Of a DNA stretch of 64,000 nt, positions 18,078 through 27,010 are shown piece after piece. A program made the translations under genes and the position numbers. The notes under the pieces were generated by a model, which saw nothing but the letters and a program-made list of their open reading frames with translations, made no database searches and was not told the origin of the DNA. Source of the stretch: JBGASG01 sp046328035 (GTDB lineage Bacteria; Cyanobacteriota; Vampirovibrionia; Obscuribacterales; Obscuribacteraceae); contig JAXLXI010000014.1 in the NCBI GenBank assembly GCA_046328035.1, positions 100,794-164,793 on the forward strand, in the 5' to 3' direction. Each line of letters starts with the position of its first letter. The first letter of the stretch is position 1.

Positions 18078-21000
18078 GTTGGCGCTGAAACGCGCTCACA
18101 CCTTTATCGTTATGGCGATTGCCATCCTCATATTCGGGGTCATCTCCATCAAGCAAATGGCGGTCGACATCTTCCCGGTGATCGACATCCCCATCGTCAG
18201 TTGCGTGTGGACCTACACGGGCATGTCGCCCTATTACATTGAGAAACTCGTCACCACCTCGACGGAGCAGTGGCTGACGTCCACGGTCAACGGCATCGAA
18301 CACGTCGAGTCGACTTCGCTGAGCGGGCTCAGCATCATCAAGGTCTACCTGTACAAGGGCACGGACATCGGTCAATCGGTGGCGATGGTGACCTCCATCG
18401 GCAACGCGGTCATCAACTATCTGCCGCCGGGCATCACGCCGCCGTTCGTCACGGTATCGAGCGCGACGGATGTTCCGGTGCTGCAGTTGCAGTTGTCGAG
18501 CAAGACATTATCTGAGGCGCAGCTCTTCGATATCGCCAACAACTTCGTGCGCAACCAGCTCGCCACGATTCAGGGAGCGACGATTCCGTTCCCCTATGGC
18601 GGCAAATACCGCCAGGTGATCGTCGACCTCAACCCGCAAGCGATTATCGCCAACGGCGTCTCCGCCAATGAAATCGTGCAGGTGCTCAACGACCAGGCGA
18701 TCATCGCGCCGTCTGGAACCGCCAAGATCGGCACCTACGAGTACATCATGACGCTCAACAACATACCGACCGTCATCGATCGCCTCAACGACATTCCGAT
18801 TAAGTCGCAAAACGGTGCGGTGGTGTTTCTCAAAGATGTCGCCTTCGTGCATGACGGTTATCAGCCGCAACTGAACATCGTCAACAAGGACGGGCGGCGG
18901 GCGATCATGTTCAACATCTTGAAAAACGGCGACGCCTCGACGCTTGCGGTCGTCAATCGCATCAAAGAAATCCTGCCGCGCATTCAAGCAATCGTACCGC
19001 CGGAATGCAAAGTATCGCTGCTCACCGACCAGTCGCTGTTCGTCAAAGAGTGCGTCGGCGAAGTGGTGCGCGAAGCGATCACCGCCGCTGGACTTACCGC
19101 GCTGATGATGCTGGCGCTACTCGGCAGCTGGCGCAGCACCTTGATCGTCGCCACGTCCATTCCGCTGGCTATGCTCTGCTCGATTGTCGGACTGCACATT
19201 TGTGGAGAAACGATCAACAGCATGACGCTCGGCGGACTGGCTCTGGCGGTCGGCATGCTGGTCGACGATGCGACGGTGGAAATCGAAAACCTGCACCGAA
19301 ATCTGGGCATGGGCAAGGAAATTACCAAAGCGATTCTCGATGGTGCACAACAGGTGGCGACGCCGGCGCTGGTTTCGACTCTTTCTATATGTATAGTTTT
19401 CGTGCCGCTGGTGTTTCTCACCGAGCCCTCGCGCTCGCTCTTCGTGCCGCTGGGCATGGCGGTCGTTTTCGCCATGCTGGCGTCGTACGGGCTGTCGCGC
19501 ACGGTGGTGCCGCTGATGTCGAAGGCACTGATCGGGCACGAACACCACTTGCAACTGGAGCAGGAGAAGTCCGGCAAGCCCAAGCAAGTTTCGTTCTTCG
19601 GCAAGATTCACAAGTTCATCGACGACCGCTTCGAGGACGCGCGCGAACACTACAAAGGCATACTGGAGTTTCTTCTCGATCGCCCGATGCTGGGCGTCGG
19701 GATCTTCGTGGCGTTCTACGCGGTTTCTTTCATCATATTGCTGCCGCGCATCGGCGAAGACTTCTTCCCCGCGATCGATGCAGGATCACTGCGCCTGCAC
19801 GTCAACGCCCGCCCCGGCACGCGCGTCGAGCAGACAGAGCGCATCTTCCACAGTATCGAAGACCGGATCCGCGAGATTATTCCGCCGAACGAAATTGAAG
19901 TAATCACGGACAACATCGGCATTCCGGTAAGCGGCGTCAACTACGCCTTCTCCGACAGCCAGACAATCAGTGAAGCCGACGGCGAGATTGTGGTCACGCT
20001 ATCTGAACACCGGCAACACGAGACCGGCTGGTATCAGAAACAGGTACGCAAGATGGTCACCCACGACTTCCCCGAGGTGACATATTACTTCCAGCCGGCG
20101 GACATCGTTTCGCAGATATTGAACGCCGGGCTGCCGGCCCCGATTGATGTTCGCATCACCGGGCTTGACCCGGACAAGAACTATGAGATTGCGCGCGACA
20201 TCAAACGCGCTGTCGAGAAGGTGCCGGGCGCCGTCGATGTCTGCGTGCACCAGGTGGTGACCGCGCCGCAGTTTATCTTCGATGTCGACCGCACACGTGC
20301 CAATCAGATGGGGCTGACTCAAAAAGATATCTCCAACTCCGTGTTGATATCGCTGTCTTCGAGCTTCCAAGTGGCGCCCAACTTCTGGCTGAACAACAAA
20401 AACGGCGTCAACTATTACCTGTCTTCGCAGACGCCGCAGTATCGCATCCACTCCTTGAACGACATGGGTATCACGGCGCTGACGCCCAGCAATCCGGCGG
20501 TGCAAGCCGCCGAGACGGCGGACAATCAGAACACCACCGGCGTCAAACTGCCGCGCCAGCCGGAGATGTTGTTTAACGTGGCAACGCCGCGGCGTGAGCC
20601 GACACCGGCGGTGGTGAATCACTACAATGTGCAGCCGACCTTCGATGTTTACGCCGCGTGTCAAGATCGCGACCTGGGCGGCGTCGCCTCCGACATCAAG
20701 AAAATCGTCGAGGAGTACCGGCCGAAGCTGCCGCGCGGCAGTTTCATGGTGATTGCCGGACAGGTGCAGAGCATGATCAGCGCCTTCAAGGCACTGCTGT
20801 TCGGGCTGGTGTTTGCGATGGTGCTGGTCTATCTGCTGCTGGTGGTCAATTACCAGTCGTGGTCGGATCCACTCATTATATTGATGGCGATTCCTGGAGC
20901 ATTCACGGGCATCTTGTGGAGCCTGTTCGTGACCCAGACCACGTTCAGCATTCCGGCATTGATGGGCACCATCATGACGGTGGGTGTGGCTTGCGCCAAC

Positions 21001-21330
21001 AGTATATTGATGGTGACTTTCGCAAACGAGCAGCGGCAGGAGGGCTTCGATGCCCACACGGCGGCATTGAATGCGGGCTACCAGCGGTTTCGTCCAGTGA
21101 TGATGACCGCCACCGCGATGATCATCGGCATGATTCCGATGGCAATCGGTGCCGGACAGGGCGGTTCGCAGAACGCGCCGATCGGGCGCGCCGTCATCGG
21201 CGGGCTGACGGTGGCGACGTTCTCGACATTGCTGTTCGTGCCTTTGATTTTCAGCATCATGCGCGGGCGCCAGGATAAGAAGAAGAAACCACCAACACGC
21301 GAAACACACGACCAGCAGGACGAGGCTTAG
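18064..21330 (+). CDS. RND efflux pump, inner-membrane permease 2
   Basis: The 1,088-residue protein is a close paralogue of the preceding pump along its whole length, evidence of an old tandem duplication. The TM4 Asp pair is kept (VGMLVDDATVEIEN), and TM10 again has Ala in place of the AcrB Lys (GVACANSILMVTFANE). The start is ATG 18064, with GGAGG at 18054-18058 and a 5-nt spacer; GTG 18058 overlaps that site and is unlikely. The stop codon touches the ATG of the adaptor gene. The two pumps may form a mixed trimer, as MdtB and MdtC do; this is inference. Confidence 0.93.
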   Translation: MWIVELALKRAHTFIVMAIAILIFGVISIKQMAVDIFPVIDIPIVSCVWTYTGMSPYYIEKLVTTSTEQWLTSTVNGIEHVESTSLSGLSIIKVYLYKGTDIGQSVAMVTSIGNAVINYLPPGITPPFVTVSSATDVPVLQLQLSSKTLSEAQLFDIANNFVRNQLATIQGATIPFPYGGKYRQVIVDLNPQAIIANGVSANEIVQVLNDQAIIAPSGTAKIGTYEYIMTLNNIPTVIDRLNDIPIKSQNGAVVFLKDVAFVHDGYQPQLNIVNKDGRRAIMFNILKNGDASTLAVVNRIKEILPRIQAIVPPECKVSLLTDQSLFVKECVGEVVREAITAAGLTALMMLALLGSWRSTLIVATSIPLAMLCSIVGLHICGETINSMTLGGLALAVGMLVDDATVEIENLHRNLGMGKEITKAILDGAQQVATPALVSTLSICIVFVPLVFLTEPSRSLFVPLGMAVVFAMLASYGLSRTVVPLMSKALIGHEHHLQLEQEKSGKPKQVSFFGKIHKFIDDRFEDAREHYKGILEFLLDRPMLGVGIFVAFYAVSFIILLPRIGEDFFPAIDAGSLRLHVNARPGTRVEQTERIFHSIEDRIREIIPPNEIEVITDNIGIPVSGVNYAFSDSQTISEADGEIVVTLSEHRQHETGWYQKQVRKMVTHDFPEVTYYFQPADIVSQILNAGLPAPIDVRITGLDPDKNYEIARDIKRAVEKVPGAVDVCVHQVVTAPQFIFDVDRTRANQMGLTQKDISNSVLISLSSSFQVAPNFWLNNKNGVNYYLSSQTPQYRIHSLNDMGITALTPSNPAVQAAETADNQNTTGVKLPRQPEMLFNVATPRREPTPAVVNHYNVQPTFDVYAACQDRDLGGVASDIKKIVEEYRPKLPRGSFMVIAGQVQSMISAFKALLFGLVFAMVLVYLLLVVNYQSWSDPLIILMAIPGAFTGILWSLFVTQTTFSIPALMGTIMTVGVACANSILMVTFANEQRQEGFDAHTAALNAGYQRFRPVMMTATAMIIGMIPMAIGAGQGGSQNAPIGRAVIGGLTVATFSTLLFVPLIFSIMRGRQDKKKKPPTRETHDQQDEA

Positions 21331-22686
21331 ATGGCAGAGCAATACAGTTACGAGCCGCAGGAACCTAAGAAGCGCAGTCACGCGATGTGGATCAACGTCG
21401 CCATTGCGGCGGCGGTGATCCTGGGCATCCTGCTGATGGTCGGCGTGGTGCCGCGCATCATGCGCCAGGGCGAACTGAAGAAGATGCATGAAGAAACGGT
21501 GGGCGCGGTGCCGATCGTGCGCACCATCACAGCCAAGTCGGCAGACCACACCGAGTCAATCAACTTGCCCGGCAACATAGGCGCCATTCAGTACACCACG
21601 ATTTATGCGCGCGTCGACGGATATTTGAAGAGCCGCCTCGTCGATATTGGCGACTCAGTGAAGAAGGGGCAACTGATTGCGGAGATCGACACTCCTACTA
21701 TTGATGAGGAACTCGATCAGGCACGCGCGGATTTGCTGGAGGCGAAGGCTGCGTACGACAACGCGATTGCCCAGGTCAAGGAAGACAATGCCAAAGTGGC
21801 GACGGCGCAAGCCGATGTGGAGAAGGCGAAGGCGAATGTGCAATACGCCACCATCACCGCTAAGCGCTGGCAAGACATGTGCATCCGCGGCTCAGTCAGT
21901 CAACAAAGTCGCGACGAAAAAATTCGTTCGCTCGATGCGCAGAACGCGGACCTCAGTGCTCAACAGGCTAATTTGAAAGCGGCGCAGGCTCAGGTAGAAG
22001 TGGGCAAAGCCGAGGTGAAGCAGGCGGCATCGGCGGTGCTGGCGAAAACGGCGGCGGTGAAGCGGCTGGAAGCGGAGCAGGGCTTCCAGAAGGTGATTGC
22101 ACCTTTCGATGGTGTGATTACTTTGCGCAAAGTCGACCCGGGCGCCCTGATCACCAAGGGCTCGAGCAGCAGTAATCTGGAGCTCTATCAGATGGCCAAG
22201 ATCGACGCGCTGCGCATCTATATAAGTGTGCCTCAACGCATTGCGCGGTACATGAAGCCGGGAATGTTAGCCGACGTGCTGGTACCGGAGTACCCGGAGC
22301 GCAGGTTTGTGGGAACGGTGACGAACGTTAGCGGTGCGCTGGACCCGAACACGCGGACGCGGCAAACCGAGATCAAGATAGACAATCCGGACCACGCGCT
22401 TTTGCCTGGGATGTACGCCGAAGTTAAGGTGACGACGGTGCGTGAGGAGCCCTGGATTCGGGTTCCGGGCACAACAATCGTGACGCGGACCGATGGCATG
22501 TATGTGGTGGTGGTGCGGGATGGCAAGGCGCACTACCAGCCGGTAGGCATCGGGCGCGACTTCGGCGAAGAAGTGGAGATCAAAACCGGGCTGAACGGCG
22601 GGGAGCATGTGGTAATCAGCCCTTCCGACGACCTGCGCAACGACGAGCCGGTGCAGGCGGTCGCCGCCCCGGAGAATTCGATATAA
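21331..22686 (+). CDS. RND periplasmic adaptor (membrane fusion protein, HlyD/AcrA type)
   Basis: A 451-residue protein with one N-terminal TM anchor (about 20-42), a lipoyl half-motif (YARVDGYLKSRLVDIGDSVK), a long coiled-coil hairpin (about 120-245), the second lipoyl half (VIAPFDGVITLRKVDPGALI), a beta-barrel domain and a membrane-proximal domain with VPGTTIVTRTDGMYVVV. It bridges the RND pump and TolC. It begins directly after the stop of the second pump gene (TAGATG), so it is the last gene of the tolC-RND-RND-adaptor operon. It has no lipobox, so it is TM-anchored. Confidence 0.93.
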   Translation: MAEQYSYEPQEPKKRSHAMWINVAIAAAVILGILLMVGVVPRIMRQGELKKMHEETVGAVPIVRTITAKSADHTESINLPGNIGAIQYTTIYARVDGYLKSRLVDIGDSVKKGQLIAEIDTPTIDEELDQARADLLEAKAAYDNAIAQVKEDNAKVATAQADVEKAKANVQYATITAKRWQDMCIRGSVSQQSRDEKIRSLDAQNADLSAQQANLKAAQAQVEVGKAEVKQAASAVLAKTAAVKRLEAEQGFQKVIAPFDGVITLRKVDPGALITKGSSSSNLELYQMAKIDALRIYISVPQRIARYMKPGMLADVLVPEYPERRFVGTVTNVSGALDPNTRTRQTEIKIDNPDHALLPGMYAEVKVTTVREEPWIRVPGTTIVTRTDGMYVVVVRDGKAHYQPVGIGRDFGEEVEIKTGLNGGEHVVISPSDDLRNDEPVQAVAAPENSI

Positions 22687-23211
22687 ATAAGGTCGCTTTT
22701 CCTCCCGCCTGGGTCATGGACGGGGGTGTGACCGCCGCCTTAGGAAATTGTTGATCTATACGATAACAAGGCTGGAGGCGAAAGAAAACGGTTTACTGTC
22801 CGAAAAGCCGCAGCAGTAGCCGCTCTTCGAGGACGGATGCTCGGCAGAGCGCTCAGACCGAAGTTATCGTATAGATCAACATGGTCCGTCTGATCCGAGG
22901 TTTCTATTTAGGCAGGTCCTCGGCCGAGCAAATTGGGTCATTTCAGTCCGAATCTGGCGTGCATATTTCGTGGCGTTCCATCACCGGAGCGTCAACCGCC
23001 ACAGCGCGCCTGACCGCTTCGCAAGCGGCTCGGCGAGGCGCCAGGCGGGGCACAAGGTGGGATTCAACAGCCTATGTCTGGAAAAATATGCAGAAAATGT
23101 GATTTGTGCTGTCTAAGAAATGCGGGAACCCGTATAGATTAGAGCACGGCGTCTGGCTATAAATGAATTGTGCTACCTGCTTTTCCCTTACTCCACCACG
23201 GGAGATCCGAA
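22687..23211. other. 525-bp intergenic region with an inverted-repeat element and a nested hairpin
   Basis: No convincing gene was found. It holds the 19-bp inverted-repeat element (22749-22881, listed separately) and a nested hairpin at 23006-23041, where CCGCTT/AAGCGG sits inside GCGCCT/AGGCGC. A TATAAA at 23158-23163 lies about 50 bp before the next gene and could be a -10 box; I see no matching -35. Confidence 0.5.
22749..22881. mobile_element. 133-bp MITE-like element with perfect 19-bp terminal inverted repeats
   Basis: TGTTGATCTATACGATAAC at 22749-22767 is repeated as its exact complement at 22863-22881. The 95-bp interior has no gene. Size, terminal repeats and intergenic position fit a non-autonomous transposable element. 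No obvious target duplication is seen, so a stand-alone regulatory hairpin remains possible. Confidence 0.45.
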
Positions 23212-23793
23212 ATGGATTCTGCTCAACTTTGCACGACCATCAATCAGGAACCTACTCGGACATTCGCAGGGGAATCCGACTACCTCTACGAGGAGCGACC
23301 CATCGATATGCTTCATATTGCTACTAATCCAAATTCGAATCCACACTTACTTGACCAACTTGTCGCATCGGCACCGAAACATATTTTGATTCATATTGCT
23401 AACAACCCACGCACTTCGGCGACTACTTTGCTGAAGCTGGCGACCCATCCGGAAGCTGACGTGCGCGCCTCGGCTGGCGAGCATCAACGCACGCCGAAAG
23501 CGGCTCTCTTCCTGCTAGCGCAGGATAGCGACGCGGATGTGCGCTACAGCCTGGCTGAGAACCACAACATCGACACCGATGTTCTGGAAGTTCTGATTCG
23601 CGATGACAATCCGTATGTTTCGACGCGTGCACAGCGCACTCTCGAACGCGTTGCCTCCGCCACTACCGGCAGTGACTGGCCGGCGATCGACATGGCTTCG
23701 CTGCGCGACAAAATCAGCGAGAACGCGAACATGTTTTCAGCTTTCGGCAGAATGCTGAGTTCGATGACCAACAAATCTCGTCGCGCCGTTTGA
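23212..23793 (+). CDS. HEAT/leucine-rich-variant-like repeat protein
   Basis: The 193-residue protein contains about four degenerate helical repeats of the variant Leu-rich/HEAT type: NPNSNPHLLDQLVASAPKHI, NPRTSATTLLKLATHPEADV, HQRTPKAALFLLAQDSDADV and NHNIDTDVLEVLIRDDNPYV. Each begins with an N/H-x-x-T/S turn and ends in an acidic x-V step. Such folds bind other proteins. There is no signal peptide or TM, so it is probably cytoplasmic. The start ATG 23212 follows GGAG with 7-nt spacing; the frame is open to 23170, but that part is unsupported. Confidence 0.75.
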   Translation: MDSAQLCTTINQEPTRTFAGESDYLYEERPIDMLHIATNPNSNPHLLDQLVASAPKHILIHIANNPRTSATTLLKLATHPEADVRASAGEHQRTPKAALFLLAQDSDADVRYSLAENHNIDTDVLEVLIRDDNPYVSTRAQRTLERVASATTGSDWPAIDMASLRDKISENANMFSAFGRMLSSMTNKSRRAV

Positions 23794-23942
23794 GCTGCGG
23801 ACTTCGAGAGCACCAATCCACACCATCAACCGATCCACACGACTACAGATGACAGGACTTATTAGCGAGTCCTGACAGCACGCGAGCGAACGACACACCG
23901 AAACCCTTGTGCCATAAATCTACAATGCGAATTTCGTATTCG

Positions 23943-24488
23943 CTATTCTTCGCCGGGATTCTTCGGCGTATGAGTGCGCACGAGGTTGCCGGCTTCTTGC
24001 TGTTCGAATTGCTGCAAATCGGCTTCACTTACGGACATGGCTGAAAGCCGTCCGGATTGGCCGAGAGTAACCATGCGATCGAGCAGCGAGAACGTGTCTT
24101 CCACGTGTCGGGCAAGCGCGCGACCTTGTGGTCCGATTTGCTCGACGGTAACGTTGAAATAGAATGTCGCTTCGACGCCGCCGACAACGCCCTTCTCATC
24201 GGCGTACGGATCGCGCCACGCGACCTGGAAGTGCATCTTCAGCGGATGATGCGGTTTGCCGAACAACGTCACTGTGCGCACGAAGCCCTGGCTCGCGCAT
24301 TGAATCTCGCCGACCAGCTCTTCGAAGGCTTGTCCAGACGGGAGCAGACCCTGAATTTTGCCGGCTTGCGTGCCGAGTTCCTGGGCGATCAATTCGACCA
24401 GTCCTACGAATGCGGCGACGCCCTGCAAATTGATTGTGGTGCCGGCGGCTTGGCTGAACGGTTTTTGTGCGTTGGGGTTTTGCATCAT
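23943..24488 (-). CDS. Conserved-looking cytoplasmic protein of unknown function
   Basis: A 181-residue soluble protein. It begins MMQNPNAQKPF, followed by a helix (VAAFVGLVELIAQELG) and then an alternating beta-type region with MHFQVAWRDPYADEKG and VEATFYFNVTVEQIGP, where hydrophobic and polar residues alternate. The C-terminal part is helical and acidic. No catalytic motif is evident. AGAGGAA lies 9 nt before the ATG at 24488; the longer open frame to 24554 is not supported. It is convergent with the repeat protein. Confidence 0.65.
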   Translation of the reverse strand: MMQNPNAQKPFSQAAGTTINLQGVAAFVGLVELIAQELGTQAGKIQGLLPSGQAFEELVGEIQCASQGFVRTVTLFGKPHHPLKMHFQVAWRDPYADEKGVVGGVEATFYFNVTVEQIGPQGRALARHVEDTFSLLDRMVTLGQSGRLSAMSVSEADLQQFEQQEAGNLVRTHTPKNPGEE

Positions 24489-24789
24489 TATTTGTCGTTC
24501 CTCTGGCAGGTCGCTGGTCGGCTGCTGCAGACGTCGCACGTCGCAAGTAGTCAAGACCGCCGGACTGCCACTCCTTGGATGGGCTTCTGCTACGCCAGAA
24601 GCATGGCTTATGATGCCAGTTTACGATGGAAACTTCAAGCTGCGCCAGCATCTCAAGCCATTTGTGAGTTGTTGCAAAGGCGCAAGCGGTCGCGTTTTTC
24701 TAGAATGACAGGAGGCATCGCGCGCATCATAAACTGAACTAAATGAATCACCAGATATCGAACTGGACCAAATAGATATCGGTACAGAG
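24489..24789. other. 301-bp divergent intergenic region
   Basis: It separates the unknown protein from the divergent UbiA-family gene. Near the UbiA start there is a direct repeat of AGATATCG (two copies within about 30 bp, near 24757-24780). No gene, terminator or strong promoter is visible. Confidence 0.4.
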
Positions 24790-25863
24790 ATGAACCAACA
24801 GATTCCAAAACTGTCGCCAGTAGAACGCCTCGACGCGAATCTCGCGGGTCCGGAGCAAGCGCAACCGGCACCCGCACCCGCCACTGCACCCGCGGTAACG
24901 TCTGTTGCAGTCATCGAAACGCCTGAATCGACGAGCCCCGCCGAAGCACCCGCGACCTCACCCGCCGCGACCTCACCCGCCGCACCGGCTGGACCACTCA
25001 GCCAGGCGCGCGAATGGTCGGAAATGATCAAACTTGAGCATACGGTCTTCGCTCTGCCGTTTGCGCTCTCCGGACTTCTTCTAGCGACAGACAAACTTCC
25101 GACTTGGGCGACTGTGGGCTGGACAATCCTGGCATTTGCCGGCGCTCGCGCCGCAGCCATGACGCTCAACCGCCTGATCGACGCCAACTACGACGCCTTG
25201 AACCCGCGCACCAGCACCCGCGCTATCCCGGCAGGACGCATCGGTCGCTTGCCGGCGGCTGTGTTCGCGTTTCTTTCCTTCGCCCTCATGATCTTCGCGG
25301 CTGTCCATCTGCCGCCCATCTGCGTCTGGCTCTCACCGATAGCCATTCTCTGGTTGAGCTTCTATTCGTTCACGAAACGTTTTACCTGGATGTGCCACTT
25401 CGCACTGGGCATCGCGATTGCCGGCGCTGCCCTCGGCGGCTGGATTGCTGCGGGCGGCTCGCTCGCCGAACCGGCGCCCTGGATCTTGGCACTGGCGGTT
25501 GGCACATGGGTAGCCGGTTTCGACCTGATTTATGCGTGCCAGGATGTGGACTTCGACCGCGGCGCGGCGCTGCACAGCTTGCCGGCGCGCTTCGGTATCT
25601 TGGGCGGGCTGTGCGTTTCTACCGCATTGCACATCGTCACGCTGGCCGCACTGACTGCACTGGGCGTCATCCTGTCTCTTGGTGCTGCTTACTGGGTCGG
25701 CGTTGCCGTCGTCGGTTCGATGCTCCTCTACGAGCACACGCTGGTCGCGCCCGACGATCTCTCGAAGGTGAACGCAGCGTTTTTCACAACCAACGGTTTC
25801 GTCAGCATCGGCTGTTTCATCGCCATCCTTATAGATAGGTTGGTGGTGGCACTGGCGCGATAG
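24790..25863 (+). CDS. UbiA-superfamily prenyltransferase (4-hydroxybenzoate/MqnP-like)
   Basis: The first 70 residues are a Pro/Ala/Thr-rich extension not normal for the family. The rest is a typical eight- to nine-TM UbiA prenyltransferase with both Asp-rich sites: NRLIDANYD at 127-135 and DVDFD near 252-256. They bind Mg-diphosphate of the polyprenyl donor. EMIKLEHTVFALPFALSG resembles MqnP/UbiA proteins of quinone biosynthesis, so the likely job is prenylating an aromatic quinone precursor in the membrane. Which quinone cannot be told from one gene; no mqn or ubi partners are in the window. Confidence 0.88.
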   Translation: MNQQIPKLSPVERLDANLAGPEQAQPAPAPATAPAVTSVAVIETPESTSPAEAPATSPAATSPAAPAGPLSQAREWSEMIKLEHTVFALPFALSGLLLATDKLPTWATVGWTILAFAGARAAAMTLNRLIDANYDALNPRTSTRAIPAGRIGRLPAAVFAFLSFALMIFAAVHLPPICVWLSPIAILWLSFYSFTKRFTWMCHFALGIAIAGAALGGWIAAGGSLAEPAPWILALAVGTWVAGFDLIYACQDVDFDRGAALHSLPARFGILGGLCVSTALHIVTLAALTALGVILSLGAAYWVGVAVVGSMLLYEHTLVAPDDLSKVNAAFFTTNGFVSIGCFIAILIDRLVVALAR

Positions 25864-26038
25864 TTTCTTCCGCAGACACAGCACTTGACATGACATTCAA
25901 CCCACCTGCCACCAGATGTGGTGCGCGGCCGGCGACGGCGACATCCATTTATCAGGTGACTTCCGTGGGCGCGGTCGGTAAGCTGAAAAGCCCCGCCGCA
26001 GCGCAAAATTTATCGTTTACTACGTAGTTTGCCCATTC

Positions 26039-26126
26039 CCCCGAGGTCAACTCGGGCGTACATTAAAGGTCTTGGTAGACCCCCGCAGAAAAAATAGACT
26101 CCTGAGTATTGCACTCAGCGGGCGAC
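26039..26126 (+). promoter_or_regulatory. Structured leader before the TPR gene
   Basis: Three successive hairpins lie within about 90 nt before ATG 26131: CCCGAG/CTCGGG, GGTCT/AGACC around TGGT, and CTGAGT/ACTCAG, the last enclosed by CCCGC/GCGGG. The final stem ends just before the start codon and could control translation. It does not match a riboswitch class I know. Confidence 0.35.
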
Positions 26127-26130
26127 AGCT

Positions 26131-26922
26131 ATGAGTTGTATTAACACCGACCCCCATCTCCCTGTAATGAACATGAATTCGCTGGCAATCAAGCATTGCC
26201 GCCGCGGATTTGAGTTGCTCGAGTCCGATCAGTTGGATGAGGCGATGAAGGAATTCAGCTCGGCTACCTACCTGGGTGACGGAATAGCTGAGGTGCACAT
26301 GGGATACGGAATGGCGCTGCAACGTAGCGGAGACCTGGACATCGCGATTCGTGAGTTTTCGAAGGCGCTGATGTTGTCGCCGGAGGACGGGCGCCTGTAT
26401 CTGCAACGCGCGACTGCGCTTTGTGACCGCGGGCACTGGCGCGATGCGCTCAAAGATCTCGACCAGGCGCTGGCTAAGGGCATGTCGAGCCCCGAGCTTT
26501 ATCTTAAGCGCGGCGGCGCGCGGCACCAGCTGGGGCATACAGCTGCGGCAATGGACGAATATACACAGGGAATCCAGCACTATCCTGATTGCGCGGCGCT
26601 GTTCACGGCGCGGGCGCTGATTTATCTGGTCGACCGGCAGCCTCGATTGGCACTGCAGGACTGCGATGAGGCGATTCGCCTGGATCCGAACGAACCGATG
26701 GCTTATCACCACCGCGGACAGGCTCAAACGGCGCTGGGTTGGCAGATTCGGGCGATCAAAGACTTCGACCGGGCGATTATGTTGTCGCCGGCGACCGCTC
26801 TGCTTTACTTTAGCCGCGGTCAGTGTCACATAGCGTGCGGCAACAACCGCCTGGCAGAACGCGATTTTCAGACCGCTGTGGCGCTGGATGGCTCGCTGGT
26901 GCGGTTTCTAAATCCTTCTTAA
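26131..26922 (+). CDS. TPR-repeat protein
   Basis: A 263-residue protein made almost entirely of tetratricopeptide repeats, about seven units. Each has the TPR pattern of small residues at the helix contacts, for example FELLESDQLDEAMKEFSSAT, AEVHMGYGMALQRSGDLDIA and PMAYHHRGQAQTALGWQIRA. There is no signal peptide, so it is probably a cytoplasmic scaffold. ATG 26131 and ATG 26167 are both possible starts; a foldable leader lies upstream. The partner is unknown. Confidence 0.85.
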   Translation: MSCINTDPHLPVMNMNSLAIKHCRRGFELLESDQLDEAMKEFSSATYLGDGIAEVHMGYGMALQRSGDLDIAIREFSKALMLSPEDGRLYLQRATALCDRGHWRDALKDLDQALAKGMSSPELYLKRGGARHQLGHTAAAMDEYTQGIQHYPDCAALFTARALIYLVDRQPRLALQDCDEAIRLDPNEPMAYHHRGQAQTALGWQIRAIKDFDRAIMLSPATALLYFSRGQCHIACGNNRLAERDFQTAVALDGSLVRFLNPS

Positions 26923-27010
26923 GCTCGGCTCCCTAAACTTGTCTCAAGCAAGAACCAATTTTGAGTAGCTAGAATGGCGGCTACTTGAAACAGGCAATTC
27001 GAGCCAAACA

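Noticed and set aside
26047..26829. 260-residue reverse frame opposite the TPR gene
   Set aside because: The forward strand has clear TPR periodicity; the reverse frame is a shadow.
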